From: Alligator mississippiensis
Taxonomy: Eukaryota > Chordata > Crocodylia > Alligatoridae
Length of the DNA stretch: 64,000 nt
NCBI RefSeq assembly: GCF_030867095.1
Contig: NC_081829.1
Coordinates: 87,174,261 to 87,238,260, forward strand
Reading direction: 5' to 3'
Positions 12,245 through 25,053 of the stretch are shown one piece after another; the stretch's first letter is position 1, and every line of letters starts with the position of its first letter. The position numbers and the translations under genes are program-made. The notes below the pieces were generated by a model. That model was not told the DNA's origin, made no database searches, and was given only the letters and a program-made list of their open reading frames with translations.

Positions 12245-13024
12245 CTGCAAGGAGGTGGGGGGGGAAAAAAAGGAGATTAATTTTAAAAAATCTGAAGCAT
12301 GAAAGTTGACGCAGTATTATAGATCCAACAAGTTACATGCACATTGTTCAGGAATTTTTATAATACCATTGCTTTTATCATCAAACTATAACAGCCTTTA
12401 AAAACAGCCAGCCCGAAAGATTCCAAGTTACCAAAACAGGATAATTTCAACCAGAACAGTCAGTTGGTTTCTTTCCAAACCTCATGACTAGTTCAAAATG
12501 CATGCCTCAAAAATTTTCAGTATGCTGTAATAAATCATCACCAGCTTTTACAGTAAATATACCCCTTTGATTTCAGAAATAACAAACATCTTAGTTAATT
12601 CTAAGAATACTGAAGTTTAAGATTTTAGATTTTGCATTAGTTGTGCTAACACCCCTTAGGTTTTTTTAAAATGCCTCTAGTAGTCAAGCAAGTATGCCAA
12701 CGCAAAGCCAAGTGCCTATTAGTTGGAAAGTTACATCATTCTGTCTTGCTATAAAAATATGAAAATATTGTCCCATCATATAATATCATGGCTAACTGAC
12801 CAAAATCTTTCAAATCAGATGATTCAATATCAGACTCTGATATCAATGTGAATTTTACAGTGTAATTAAATAAGACAGTTATAGATACAGAAACAAGGAC
12901 ATAAGGCTATTTACTCAGTTGGATGGTTATTATAGGAACTCCTGCAATAAAATATAGTTATAAAACTGAATTGACGATCCCTTATGTCTACAAAAGTACT
13001 GAAGCCCAAGCATTGTACAGCAAA
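12245..13024. other. Intron 1, 3' end, nothing recognised
   Basis: AT-rich sequence upstream of the exon 2 acceptor. No repeats were recognised except short A runs. Confidence 0.6.
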
Positions 13025-13295
13025 GGTGTGGACACAAGAATGTTTGGAGCCCTTTTAAAAGGGCTGGAAGCAGCTGGTACACTCCAATTGGTATGTGGGA
13101 ATGAGCTGCAAATGATTCAAATGCAGCAAACCCCCTCCAACTTTAATCCTAAAGGAAGGAATGTTAAAACTGGAGGGTTTACTGCATTTGAATCATTCTC
13201 ACCTCATTCCCACATACCAATTAGAATGCAACAGCTGCTGCCCTCTTGAAATATTCCCCTTTAGAAAAAGGCTCAAAGTGTGGTATGCCCACACC
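13025..13295. mobile_element. Palindromic foldback MITE
   Basis: The element is nearly a full-length inverted repeat. It begins GGTGTGGACAC and ends TATGCCCACACC. An inner stem pairs CCAATTGGTATGTGGGAATG with CATTCCCACATACCAATT, and a further stem pairs AATGATTCAAATGCAG with CTGCATTTGAATCATT. No clear target duplication was found and no protein is encoded. Confidence 0.8.
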
Positions 13296-14018
13296 CTCAG
13301 TGTTTGAAATCTCCTGTTTTAATTTAGAGCTGTCCTTTATTAACAGATTTATTTTTATTCTTGTCTCAATCATTCCCAGTAGCTTACACAAAATAACTTA
13401 GTTTGTGCCATAACCAATTTATCTATTTCCCTTGCTATCACATGGGGTGCACTGATGAAAGCCAGTATTTTATTTGTATTTAAGTACGTTCTTCTCAAAC
13501 TGCATTCGTAAATCACGTATGATAACAAATGTCTCACTTTATAAATACTGCTTTACAAAACAGCACTCAAAGTCAAAGCCAAACTTTTTATTTTACCCCA
13601 AAATTCTCAAATACAACATAGGGTTTTGAAGTCTTATCCTCCATTTCCTCTCAACCTGGCATCATTTATGTAGAAGTAGAATTTAACAAGTGCCATAATT
13701 AGGACTGACATCCCTGATAGGACTTTCAATCCCTAGTCAAAATCTGATCGCAGACCTTCCACACAAACGAGAACTAAGCTTCATCTCCAAGACTACAGAC
13801 ACTGCAATTGTCCCAGGACAAGCCATTATATGCCAAGACAAAATGTGACCAATTCCAATATCCATGCCCATTGCCCCAGGATAAATCCTAAAAAAGTTCA
13901 CCAGATAAAAAATAACAACATTTTAATCCTGGGACATTGCAAAATGCATCTAAACAGTTATCCCAGGATTGCATCACTGAGTCCATAGCAGAAAAGCAGC
14001 ACTGCATTCAGCCACCGA
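13296..14018. other. Intron 1 sequence, nothing recognised
   Basis: AT-rich intron between the palindromic MITE and the next transposon. Nothing identified. Confidence 0.55.
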
Positions 14019-14862
14019 GGCAAAGTATAGACAGTCAAAAAGCCCGAGGCAGAGTCGATTCAATCTACGCAGCTTCCTCTAAACTTCAGGGATTGAACTG
14101 ATAAGCAACTGAACTGACATTCAGTTTTCATTTGGGAAAGGCAGGGGGAGGCCTGTGCTGACCCTGGCCAGTAGGCAGGGAAGTGCATCTCCCAGTCAGC
14201 TGGCCACTGCCAGCCCAGCCAAGTGGGGCCATCCAGGACTGACTCCCCAGTACATGCCACCAACCCCCTACTGTTCCCCCACTCCAAGGGTTGAGAAGCC
14301 CCCTGGGTCCAGGTGCTAGCTCACCTTGGGGAGCCTCCCCCTCAAAGGGTTCCCCAGCCTGGGGCATCCCCAAGGAACTGAGGAGAATTCTTCCTCTCCC
14401 AAATCTCAGTTGCTAATCTCAGCCCTGCCAGTCTCATGGACAGCCTGGGGCACACTCATGGGGTGAAATTCTGTGTACAGCCTGGCTAGGTGGTCTGGCT
14501 GTCTGTTCCCCTGCCCTTCCCCATGGGCTGATGGATGCAGGCAGGAAGCAGGCTATGGAGCAGAGGGGTGGCGCAGCCCCTGTTCCACTGAAGCAGACAG
14601 CACAGCCCAGGGCTGCAAAGCTTCCTGGGATGCTGGGGGACCATGAGTTAATTTGAACCAGCAGGGGATCTGGGACAGAAGTTCCATAAACTGGTTTGAT
14701 CGAAATCACTTAAGTCTGATACTACATCCAACCAGATTTATCTTAAACCAGTTTTGCCCATTTTGAAAGCGGTTTATGTATACTGAAAGTCTGTTCCGTT
14801 ACAGGTTTACACTAGTGTCCAATCACTTAAACCAGTTTGTGTGCAACTTCTGCCCCTGGACC
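14019..14862. mobile_element. Non-autonomous DNA transposon, GGCTAAGTAC family
   Basis: The left end (GGCAAAGTATAGACAGTC, then AAAAAGCCCGAGGC) matches the start of the element at 212. The right end (TGCCCCTGGACC) is the diverged inverse of GGCTAGGGACAG. The internal order matches the other copies: an AT-rich arm, a GC-rich centre, and an AAACCAGTTT arm. The flanks (CGA and CTG) no longer form a clear duplication. Confidence 0.75.
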
Positions 14863-17800
14863 CTGGTCAGAAGGGTGACATATGTACATGCCAATCCCAG
14901 GATATTTCTGTTGCAGGACAAAACCCAAGCAGAACTAATCCAAGGACAAATGCAACATCTCTTCCTAGCTCAGTAGACTTTGTCTATCAACAATCCACAC
15001 TACTCTGTCCAGGTCAGCTGACAGCAGCTCAAAAAGTTATCTAGGGTCGCTGTCTCCTGCTTTCCCTTCGCACTTACCGGGTAGTCTAGCTATAATGAAG
15101 AACGGGAAGTAGTTGAAGAGGGAGGCAGGCAGGGTCAAGTATGGGCTTTTTGAAGTTGGAGAGACTAAAGAATACTCATATTGCTTTAAAAAAAAAAAAA
15201 AAAATAAGAGCCACAGGAAAGCAAGAGATTAAAGAGGTCAGTGAGGGAAGAGAGAGCAAAGGAGATCAGAGGGAATGAGGTCACTGGGGAAGATGGAGGA
15301 GCCATAAAAGAACACTTGAGAAATTCCTACCCCTGCAAGGTGAGGAAGGAGAAGGTTGAAAGAGGAAAAGGTCATGGTATTTTCTCAAGTTTATCTTGAA
15401 ATGTGTGAGATAGGCAAACTGTGTGTAGACAGCTGTGAAGACATGAAGATAGGAGGGTCCAATAAGCAAGTCAGAAGGACACAAGAAGTCTCCACAGACT
15501 CCACAGTCTCCATGCTCTTTTAGACCCCACGGTTGTAATTATGGTGGAAAAGTAAGGGTTTTTAGCTAGGAAGATGACAATCGAAAACAGGAAAAACATG
15601 TTCAAAAGGAAGAACATTAATTTTGTCTAGGGACTTGGTACAGATGCTCCATGGCTGAAGAGCCAGAGCAGAGGAAGCCGATAGACGTACCCTGCCAAGA
15701 TTCAGAATGGAGGACATATTTTCCTAGGTACATGTTGGTTTTACATTCTCTCTCAAAAAAAAAAAAAAAAATTATTTTTTTTTAATTAAAAAAACTCAAT
15801 CTGATACACAATTTGCACCAACATTTAGCTCTGGGAGTTTTTTTTTTTAAGTTCCGAGCTACTACTTCGTTAAAACTGTACAAAAACGTTCCATTGCAGA
15901 TTAACATTATGATGCTGCTTATGAAGCTCTGATTTTATTTCTTTATAAAGGTGCAAGTTTACACCTTGTCTTTTGCCTAACATCAGGCAATGCCATTTTC
16001 TCTGGCATCTGTTCAGTTTTCTACAGTGGCTTCTGACCCCAGATGCTTACAATTTTCTGACTATTGTTATTAATCTAAAACAACTTACTTTTTGCTGCAC
16101 AGTAATGGCAGAGCATGCCATTCCAACACTTCCATCTATGCTTGTATAGACACTTATCACCATTCTGAAGCATATGAAATACCTTCCCACCTCAGCAAGC
16201 TATGGGAAACTAGGGCCAAATGAAGTTTTGCATCTTGCTCTGAAAAAGCTAAAAATTCATAATTAATTACCCTAAAATATTCAGATAGTAAGATGCAGAT
16301 TTCTCTGCTACTAACCTAGAAAAGAGGTCTTTGTCCACAAATTTCATTCTTGGTGAATAACAGAACGACAGTGCCAGCAGGACAACTATCCAGAGAATGT
16401 CATCATTGTACAAGGAGAAAGACTGTGCAAGTAACTCAGCCCATTACTACAGGGGGCTTTTATGCTGAATGAGATTAAGTGGTGCGCTTGAGTCCATCCC
16501 TAATGCATAATAGGGAAGTTCTGCTGAACTGGGACCTTTAAAATAACGATTTGAGACTAGGACACTTCACTTATGGTGATTACTGACAGTACACTAAGTA
16601 ACAAATTGGGGCTTTGCTTGGGGGATAAAGAGGGTAAATTAACAGACAATGCACAGTAAGTATAACTTTTTACATGTAATCTCTCTAAATTTGTGTGTTG
16701 TTGCTTTTTTTTTTTTTTTTTTTTTTTAAAACAGGAAAGGAAGACTCCCAGTTTTACAGCTTGCTCTCAGTTCCTGTTTTCTTACAAGAACAATCATAAT
16801 AGTAGAAAGCAGGTTAGGGCTTGTAAATATCAGTTTTAAAAGTTGGGGAAGTTACTTGCTTGGAAACAGGATCAGAAAATGTGGCTGGTAAACAGAAAGA
16901 AAACCATTCCAAAGTGTTTCCTTTTCACACTCCTTGCTGAGCAGCTAGAAAGTGTTAATTTGCAAGAATTATCAGAGTGCATTATAGAATGGGTCTCACA
17001 AAATGCAACAGCAATCATGGTAGAAACAAATCCTTATTAACTCTGCTCTCCTATTTTCCACCTTGTAAATGCAAGGTAGTCTCAGGGATCAATAAATTAT
17101 CCATTTCCTACCCACACATGTCTACCAGACTCAAAGTCAAGGTCTGATTATAGGCCCATGTTTATACCCTTAGGATGCTTTTGCAACCCTGCTAAAGGCC
17201 ACACACTCCATAACCTCACCTGTACAATTCAGTAAAATATTGATTGTGGTTATTAAGCATGAGTAAAAAAAATGAAACTCTCTCTTAAATCCCAGGCTGA
17301 GTTAAAAGGACTGGCAGCGATGCAACACATATGCTCCCCCAACCCCTTCCATCTTTCCCTCGCCGGCTTCCACACACACCTGCCTTTCCCCACTCCCACA
17401 CACCTATCCTGCCCCCAGAATATGACTTTCAAAACTAAGTAACCAGGAAGCCCATTTAGTAAACCAGGAATGAGCAAGTCATTCATGAAATTAGCAGGTC
17501 AGCAATACACCTGATAGACACAGCTTACTCATCTCCTACAATCAACATTTATGGACAAAATTTTAGAAATACTATAGCAAAAAGTCTGTGATTCCTCTTC
17601 AGTAAGCATTATCCTTCAGCTAGATTGTCATAAACAACAATACACCCACTTGCTTTTTTGCAAAATGCAATTTACGGAGTGACATTAAAGTCCGTTTCAA
17701 GTAATTTCACTTAGAATTCAAACGTGATTACTAAAAATAGAACAAACATTTAGTTTCCTGCTTGCCTTTTTATTATTACTGTAGTACATATCACAAGCTA

Positions 17801-19651
17801 TAATGTAAAAGTCAGATTTATCATTGCCAGTCAATGCCAAGAAGAGAGCAGGAACCTCAAGGTTTCATTGTAATCGAGTCACATTTTTCACAAGGTCTAT
17901 GCACTTCCCCCTCCCCTGATTTCCGCAGCTACCCTTACACAAAGATTCTCACAGGCTTATGAAAAACTATCAGTGTGCAAAAGCTGTTGCCTCTAGTTAA
18001 GAAAAATGGTCAACTTTTTACTCCAAGAAAATTCTCTCTAATCCTTAATGAAACTGGACTTTCTCTTCTAGAATACTGGTTGTCTAAGTACAGTCTTAAA
18101 TTGATAGTGCTACCTATGTTTTAATCGCACCAGATTTTGGTGGCATGTTAAATAACAAGCCTCTGAAAATTTAATGATGGACAGTAAGTATATTTCAGAA
18201 TATTCTATTTTAAACTTTTCTGCATGAAAATGACTCAAGTCTCCAAATTTAAATGCTAGCAAGATTTCAGCTTTATTTCTCCTATGCCATTATAAAAGTT
18301 ATCCTATGCAAACTGTTAACTGAATAACTGAGGTAGAGAGTCAAAGTAGCCAAAGGATTATAAAATGCCAAGGGAAGAGCCACTTAAAATTCCTAGAGCT
18401 GTCCTGTAGTACCCGATGTAATTTATAAATAGACCATTTTCTTTCAGAAAGCCCTTTGCAGATAAGTATTTATCTTCAATATGTGTATATTTCCATATAA
18501 TTTATGAGTCTGCATAAATAATGTGAAAATTGGCGTTTTTATGTCATATGTTTACATTTAACCATAGGAAAAGCAGCTTCCATCACTGTTGGGTTACGAT
18601 CACAGCTACATTTCTGTCATTATATTGTCATAGGGACCCTGGATTCCACAAGTATAATGAAAATCTTAACTTGCCTAGTAAATTAGAACTGAATTTCATT
18701 TTTTGTATATGGTTTATTGTGGAGTCACCAATTCTGCAGCTGACATAGCTTTGTTTAGAAAGCATCTCTGCAAATCTGACAATTCTCTTTTTGTAATGGT
18801 CAACAAGGAAGCAGCACTGAAGACAAGCAAGCAGCAGCTGTCTCCTAACATGCTTTCCTTGCTCATAAAAAGCCAACCATCAGGCATCAAGACAGGCATT
18901 TGCTACATGAAGCAAATAGAAACTTTTCAGCGAGGAAAAAAAGGACATTAAAATCAAGTTTTGGCTGCCTCTCATAATTATAAATGCATCGTCTGAATTC
19001 TCCCCATGATTTCCATCTTGTAATTAAGAAAAATCGTGTTTCTTATGGTAAACAAGTCTGACAGAGTCTCATTTCTCATACATTCCCAGAGCTTTTTAAC
19101 TATATTTCGTTCCGGTATATCGTTAGTACTTGCAAAGCAATACAAAAAAACTAGTTGATATGTTTTTTAGCAAATAATTCCCCTAAGAAACAAAAACGCA
19201 GCAATTATTCACATTCCAGAGAGTTATTTAACTACACTTCCTAATCTACTCATTTCCCTTTTAAGTCTCAATATCTGACAGAGAACTAACTGGTATAGAG
19301 AGAAAGATGACAATAACTCTTTTAGACTCACTAGAATTCATAGAGTTGTTCGAAAAACTGCCATTTCTAGATACAGGACTACATTTCAACAACTAGTAAA
19401 GCAACTTTAGGACAGGAGGTGGTGTCTACATAGGATTTCAAGAAAAAAGCCCTGTGATTCTAAAAACAGTGAAGACATGAGCATGGGCCAGCTGATGTTT
19501 TAACCAACATGTTGCACACAGGTTGGACAGAATAGATCTCAGAAACATGAAGATTAAAAAGCCACCTGCAGTCCATTTATCTAGTAGCTCCCACCCCTAT
19601 TATCATCAGTGAAAGCTTCTGAAAACAACTGGGAAGAAACAAAGCTTGAGG
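14863..19651. other. Intron 1 sequence with homopolymer runs
   Basis: Mostly AT-rich intron. Poly-A runs occur near 15187-15204 and 15754-15771, and a 23-T run at about 16709-16731. No exon or identifiable repeat family was found. Confidence 0.6.
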
Positions 19652-19659
19652 GTCTAGCA

Positions 19660-20796
19660 CAGGGGTTGGCAACGCCCGGCACATGTTGCATGGTACACAA
19701 GGCCATTTTCCTCAGCACACATTGGGGCGGGGTAGGCAGCAGGTGTTTGCAGCCTCCCAGCTGCAGCCAAGCCAGCCCTAACTCTGGGTAGGTGCTGCCA
19801 GCCAGGAGCCCAGGCTGCTCCCAGCAGGCAGCTGGGACGCTGCAAGCCCTGCTGGGAGCAGCCCAGGCTCCATGGCTATCAGCAGCTACCCAAAGCTGGA
19901 GCCAGCTGCAGCCAGGAGGCTACAAACAACTGCTGTCTCCCCGGCCCCAACCGGCACAGTGCCGGCACCTGCTGCCTTCCTGGAGCCCAGGGCCGGGACA
20001 CAGCTGGGGCCAGGGCTGGAGGACAAAAGCTGTTTGTAGCCTCCTAGCTACAGCCAGCCCCAGCTCTGGCATAACTGCTGATAGCCATGGAGCCCAGGCT
20101 GCTTGCAGCAAGGCTTCTCTGGAAGGTAGCCCGGGCTCCGTGGCTATCAGCAGCTAGCCAGAACCTGGGCCAGCTGCAAACATCTGCTGCCTCTCTGCCC
20201 CAGACCCAGGCTCCAAGGAGGTAGTGCATACCGGCAATGCTCCCCACTGTGCTTCCCTTGCCGCTTCTGGAAAGCAGCGCTGGAACCCAGTGGGGCAGAG
20301 CACAGCAGAGGGGTGCAGAAAGCTGCCTGCTCCGGGCTCCCTGATGTCCTGCCACACTTCCCACGTGCACGGTAGCAGCATGGGCAGTAGTGCAGGGTTA
20401 TGCCCCTCGCTGCTGCCCCCACCTGCAGGGGAAGTGTGGCAAGGCAGCAGGGAGCCCGGAGCAGGCAGCTTTCTGCGCCCCCTGCTGCGCACTGCCGCGC
20501 TGGGTTCCAACGCTGCTTTGCAGAAGCATTGCCGGGTATGTGCTGCCTTCCTGGAGCCTGGGGCCGGAAGGCAGCTGGGGCAGAGAGGCAGCAGATGTTT
20601 GCAACTGGCCCAGGTTCTGGGTAGCTGCTGACAGCCACAGAGCCCAGGCTGGGGGCCAGGAGCACAAGCAGGGGGCATCCTGCCATGTACCCCCTGCCCT
20701 CATTTTGTTTTTCTGGCATGCCGGCACTCCGGCATCTTCCAAGGTAGGCACTGTGGGGGTTTTCGGCACCGCGGACAAAAAACGTTGCCTACCCTT
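19660..20796. mobile_element. hAT-type non-autonomous transposon with a GC-rich foldback interior
   Basis: It starts CAGGGGTTGGCAACG and ends CGTTGCCTACCCTTG, forming 15-bp inverted ends, and is flanked by perfect 8-bp duplications GTCTAGCA (19652-19659 and 20797-20804). The interior is GC-rich and self-complementary: the 20150-20215 block (AACCTGGGCCAGCTGC, then ATCTGCTGCC) recurs inverted at 20584-20650. Several open frames of 100-190 codons run through it in many frames on both strands; they follow base composition and encode no transposase. Confidence 0.95.
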
Positions 20797-20804
20797 GGTC
20801 TAGC

Positions 20805-21108
20805 AAATGACTTTCAGAAGGGGTGACAAAGCTCTTATCTCACTTTTTATAGTTCGGTGCTTACGTCTTTATTCTTGACCAGAGTTTCCTTTGTGCGAGT
20901 ACTAATCACCTAGATCAAGTGCTGGCCAAATCTATTGCCCATGTGATGCAACAGCAGGGGGGATTCACCTGTGCTGCACAGCACCATGCTGGGGGATGGG
21001 ACCCTTCCCAAACTATGCTACAGCTGGGCAGCACAGAGAAAAAGTGGCAAAACCATGAAGTGTTGACAACCACTAATTTAGCTAAATTATCTTTCAGTTA
21101 GAAGCACA
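20805..21108. other. Intron 1 sequence with possible repeat remnant
   Basis: About 20920-21085 is somewhat GC-richer and looks like the end of another old hAT copy, but no terminal repeat pair could be assigned. Confidence 0.35.
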
Positions 21109-21405
21109 GGGCACCTATACATGTGCCCGATGCCTGTTCTGATAAGTACTAATTAACACTTGTCAGAGGAGACTCAATTAATCAAGCAGCCTCAGCGTCT
21201 TGTGTATTCAGTGTCCCCATGCTTCAAAATGGCAGCAGAGTTGCTTCGTTGAACAAGCTTCAGTTAAAGCACCCCCACCACCATTTTGAAGCACAGGATG
21301 CTGAACACACAAGATGCTGTGGGCGCTTTAATTAGAGTGGTTCCCAAGAGCTGCTCTAATTAAAGCACACCCCACCTCCACCCCAGAGCACACGTAAAAG
21401 CTCCC
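21109..21405. mobile_element. PIF-Harbinger-like palindromic MITE
   Basis: It starts GGGCACCTATACATGTGC and ends ACACGTAAAAGCTCCC, with ACA/ATA flanks. Inner arms pair CTTCAAAATGG with CCATTTTGAAG, plus GTCTTGTGTATTCAG with its inverse, so nearly the whole element folds back. No coding capacity. Confidence 0.75.
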
Positions 21406-21431
21406 ATAGTCAGAGGTTTCACCTAAATATC

Positions 21432-21660
21432 TACATTTCTAAATCATCTTCAGTGTCTGATTTGCTCTGCCAGCTACGGCATCACATTGGTGGCTCATGT
21501 TCATTCTGTGGTCTATCACAACCCCCAGGTCTCTTTCAGCTGTGGTGCTGGCAAGTGTAGCACTGCCAAGCCTGTATGTGTGTTGCGGATTATTTCTTCC
21601 CAGATGGAGCACTTTATAGATATCTGACTTAATCTGGGACAATTCTACCTTAAGCAGGGG
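21432..21660 (-). mobile_element. CR1/L3-type LINE ORF2 fragment (C-terminal RT region)
   Basis: The minus-strand translation carries the CR1-clade sequence KVLHLGRNNPQHTYRLG, then ERDLGVVIDHRMNMSHQC, the block following the reverse-transcriptase catalytic core. Only about 75 codons remain and both ends are truncated. Confidence 0.92.
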
Positions 21661-21970
21661 GCTGGACTAAAGTACTTCCAGCACTATTATTCTGCGAATT
21701 TATGTAAGAAGAGCCCAGGGAGTACATATGATTCCATCCCAAGGTTTGACTGGGACTTCAGTGATACCAGAGTTATAGTATTACAATCACTGTGGACAGC
21801 CAGAATGACCTACTTCTGATTTTGAACTCTGAGAAAGATAATTTCTCTCTCTTTTAGTAGGTCCCTGGGATGAAAACACCCCCAAAAAGAGTGACACTGC
21901 ATCCTACTGCTTCCAGACCAAGAGAAAGGTGCGACAGGGCGCTCAAGGAAGCAGGAGCGCTAGAATCAAT

Positions 21971-22290
21971 GGGTTGGGTACAGACATTACACTTAATGTA
22001 CTTTAAGTACACAGAAAGCACTTTACAGGCATAACAGAATAAATGTTCATGGCATGTAAAACACTTTAAAATGGCAGATCCTGCTCAACTTAACCCTAGA
22101 TGGATGTGTACTAATCTAAAGCGCTTTGTTAAGTGTTTTATGAAATGTCTGTGCCAGATCCTGCTGAGGGTTAACTCAGAGCACGACCACAGTCATCCCA
22201 GGCAGGGCTGCACTCTAGCCTTGGGCAGAGCTCCTGGGCTTTGCTCGAGTGCCAGGTCGGCTTCACATCCTCAGCTGGCACTGACCTGAG
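21971..22290. mobile_element. Partial element of the GGCTAGGGACAG family
   Basis: It begins GGGTTGGGTACAGACATTAC and continues with diverged versions of the family's arm (CATAACAGAATAAATG, then TTTTAAAATGGCAG and a TGTCTGTGCCAGATCC block). The far end could not be located because GC-rich repeat sequence follows directly. Confidence 0.55.
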
Positions 22291-22587
22291 TCAGTGACTG
22301 CCTCTAATTTCAGCCCTGTGCACAGCCTGGATTGGGGGGAATGGGGGGCTGGGCAGAGGCAGGAGGGGGAGCTCTGTCCCAGCAGCCAGGGGGTGGAAAT
22401 GGAAGGAGTCCAGCATCTCTCTCCCCAGCCACTTGACAGCCAGGGCTCCGGGGGTCTGTGTCCCCACAGCGGGGGGGGGGGAGCAGCTGGGGAAGGGGAT
22501 GTTCTGGCAGCCTCCTGGGAAACATTCAGGAATGCCCCCAGAGTCCAGTGCAGTTAAGCTGCGAGCCCCCCCTTCCCCACCACCAAA
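22291..22587. other. GC-rich repeat-like interval with poly-G run
   Basis: GC-rich, including an 11-G run at 22471-22481. It is probably internal transposon sequence linking the two neighbouring elements, but no family boundary was found. ORFs here are compositional. Confidence 0.4.
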
Positions 22588-23260
22588 CAGGGGAGAGACT
22601 TTGGCTTGTGCAGAGGATCCCTTGGTCCCACATGACCTAGGTACAGGGGGGAAGCTTGGGCCATGGCACATGTAGCCAGTCCTGCCACCCCAGGCACACA
22701 ACAGGGATGGGGTGGCACAGTGGCCAGACTTACTTCCTGCCTGCCACAGAGCCTTCCAGCTGCCGCCACTGCTAGATCCAGCCCCGCTGCCTGGGCACCC
22801 CGGCCTGTCTGCCCCACACTCACCACCAAGGGAAGTGCAAGCAACCAGGTAGATGGGACAGGGCTACAGGCAAGCAGGGAGCAATATTTGGGAGCAGGAC
22901 AGGCAGGTGAGAATGGGTTTGAGGGGTGGTGACAGCGCAGGGCTAGAGCCCAGGACAGAGCTGCGATCTGGAGCCCATGTGGCCCTGTGATGGGCATAGG
23001 TTCCACGTGTAGGAGCAGATCGCGGTTACGCCCTGGGCCCCAGCCCCGCTTTGTCACAGCCCCAGGATCCCAAGTCCCAGCCCCACTTGCCTGCTACACT
23101 CCCACATGCTGCTCCCTGCCTGCCCACAGCCCCATCCCAGCCACCCAGCCAAGCATGAAGCAGAGCCACTTAGACAATTTCAGCGAGCTACTGCGTGGGA
23201 GGGGTGCTGACCCAGCTCCAAAGACACTCAGGAGACAAGCTTTGCCCCAACAGGCACTGC
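22588..23260. mobile_element. Rearranged copy of the hAT family seen at 35208-36150
   Basis: 22640-22830 matches 35870-36060 in inverse orientation (AGCTTGGGCCATGGCACATG, then GCCAGTCCTGCCA), while 22840-23060 matches 35430-35650 in direct orientation (ACAGAGCTGCGATCTG and following). Because the family is itself foldback, this mix is expected of a recombined copy. The left end near 22588 (CAGGGGAGAGACTTTGG) is tentative. Confidence 0.6.
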
Positions 23261-24789
23261 TGTCCAAAAAACCCAGTCTGACATGTTTAGGGTATATGGG
23301 CACCAGAAATGAAATATAAAAAGTAGTACTGATAAATAAAGATTTTTGCAGGAAAGTTTAAGCAAAAATTAAGGTGGAGCTGCATTCAGTTCTGACAGTT
23401 GCAAAATTAGTCATTTGCCCCATTTGGTATCAAGTTCCCTCATCCTGGCCCCCCTCCTGTGAAGATGCCATCTGCTACAGTCAACATGAACGCAAACTAT
23501 GAGCTGTGCAGAATTTTTTAGGTTTACACAAGTATAAAGTTTCTGCCGAAAAAATTCCAGTGAGCTTGTTATAGGCATTAAAAAATATCAGCAACTGGAA
23601 TCAGAAAAATAAGACAAACGCAAATTAGCAAAAAGGCATTTAAACATTGAAGCAAACCACCAAAAATAAATAAATAAATAAATCACTAGATCCCTTCATA
23701 ATCTTCAAACCACAATATTATGCCTTACTGGCAGATACAGCTTAGTCAAAATGACAGTTATTGGATTCAACACAGAAGTAATAATGGAAGTGTTTGCCCT
23801 GTGATACAATCAGACTAGATTTCAACTCTGAGTACATGTACGCAACCCAGCATGAAAAGATATTAGTTTTACTCTCAAACTGCTGCCCAACTCCATATGT
23901 TTCCTCAGGCTATTATACTCTAAAGTACATGTTTACAAAGATATTTGTAATCTTCTGAAATACAAGAAAGTTGTATACAGAAAGGCACCAAAAGAGGATG
24001 GTGCCCTTTGGGTCCAACCTAACAGTTTGGAAAAGTCTTCCTTTTATTCAGTGATTTGGTTTATTACACAATATTTTCAATTTTGTACAGAGAGATCAAA
24101 TAAAAAGAGGTCGGATGACAATGAAACATTTTAATAGTTCACACCTATTGATAAGTGCATTTCAAAACCTGAAAAAATAAGCACATTACTTACCACTGTA
24201 CCAGAGGCAACATTCAAGTTACATTAGTAAGCACTGTTAACTCTAGAACAAGCTTTAAAAGTACAAAATTTAAAATATTTTAAAGCTGCTCTTAAGGTTT
24301 GAAAATAGAAAAAGGAATAAAATGATAAGAAAGAGAAAAGTATTTTACAGGAAAAAGTTTCCTTCAGAACCCAAACTGTTGAAATCCCAGCTGTCTGTGT
24401 ATCCATGAACCAGTACCCTTATTTCTAGTCAACCCAACAAAGAATGGTCTCCTAATAGTCAGGAATTCGGGAATTTAAGAATTCCCATGTGAAACAACAT
24501 AGCTTCTTTTCAACACTGTCTAATGGGATGCCTGCCACCAGCGTCTTTGCCAGGGCATTTTCCCACAGCTGTACTCAAAACAGCAGATCTCTGCATGTTA
24601 TTTAATCCAAAGACTTGTACTGTTTTGATTTCTTCCCTTTTATGGGGAGAGATACAAATGTCATCACAAATAAGCAATCCCCCATCATATCTGCCAAGCA
24701 AAACAAAAGCTGGTGAAATAAAAGCTGAAAATCTCAGACAGGAACCTGCCAGGGAGCTGAATGGCTACTACCCAGAACAGCGAAGGTTC
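23261..24789. other. Intron 1 sequence with (AAAT)n and one arm of a local duplication
   Basis: Contains an (AAAT)n run at 23666-23683 and, at 23921-23998, a 78-bp block that recurs at 25334-25411. Otherwise AT-rich, with no gene. Confidence 0.6.
23921..23998 (+). repeat. Local direct duplicate, copy 1
   Basis: TAAAGTACATGTTTACAAAG followed by ATATTTGTAATCTTCTGAAA is shared with 25334-25411 over about 78 bp in the same orientation, with roughly ten differences. It does not match any transposon I recognise. Confidence 0.8.
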
Positions 24790-24797
24790 CTGATGGG

Positions 24798-25053
24798 CAG
24801 GGTCGTCCCTGGGCAGGGGCAGGCGAATTGGAGCAACCACCCCAGGCCCCGCACTCTTGGGGGCGGGGGGCCTGCAGAGCTGGAGGGAGCAGCCACAGCC
24901 CCTCCTGCAGGGCCCGCCTAGTGCTGGGGAAACTGCGCCACCGCCGGCTTCGCATCCAGCCACTCGCCACCCCCAACCACCACCACCACCACCGCCGGCT
25001 TCTTTGTGTCCGGGGCCCACACAGGCTGATTTGCCCTGCTAGGATCGTCTCTG
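24798..25053. mobile_element. hAT-type MITE
   Basis: It starts CAGGGTCGTCCCTGGGC, ends GGATCGTCTCTG, and has perfect 8-bp duplications CTGATGGG at 24790-24797 and 25054-25061. The 256-bp interior is GC-rich with a short (ACC)n run near 24980. Non-coding. Confidence 0.93.

Noticed and set aside
20147..20803. Overlapping ORFs of 126-190 codons on both strands
   Set aside because: They lie inside the hAT element bounded by 8-bp duplications at 19652 and 20797, occur in many frames, and have no transposase or domain motif.
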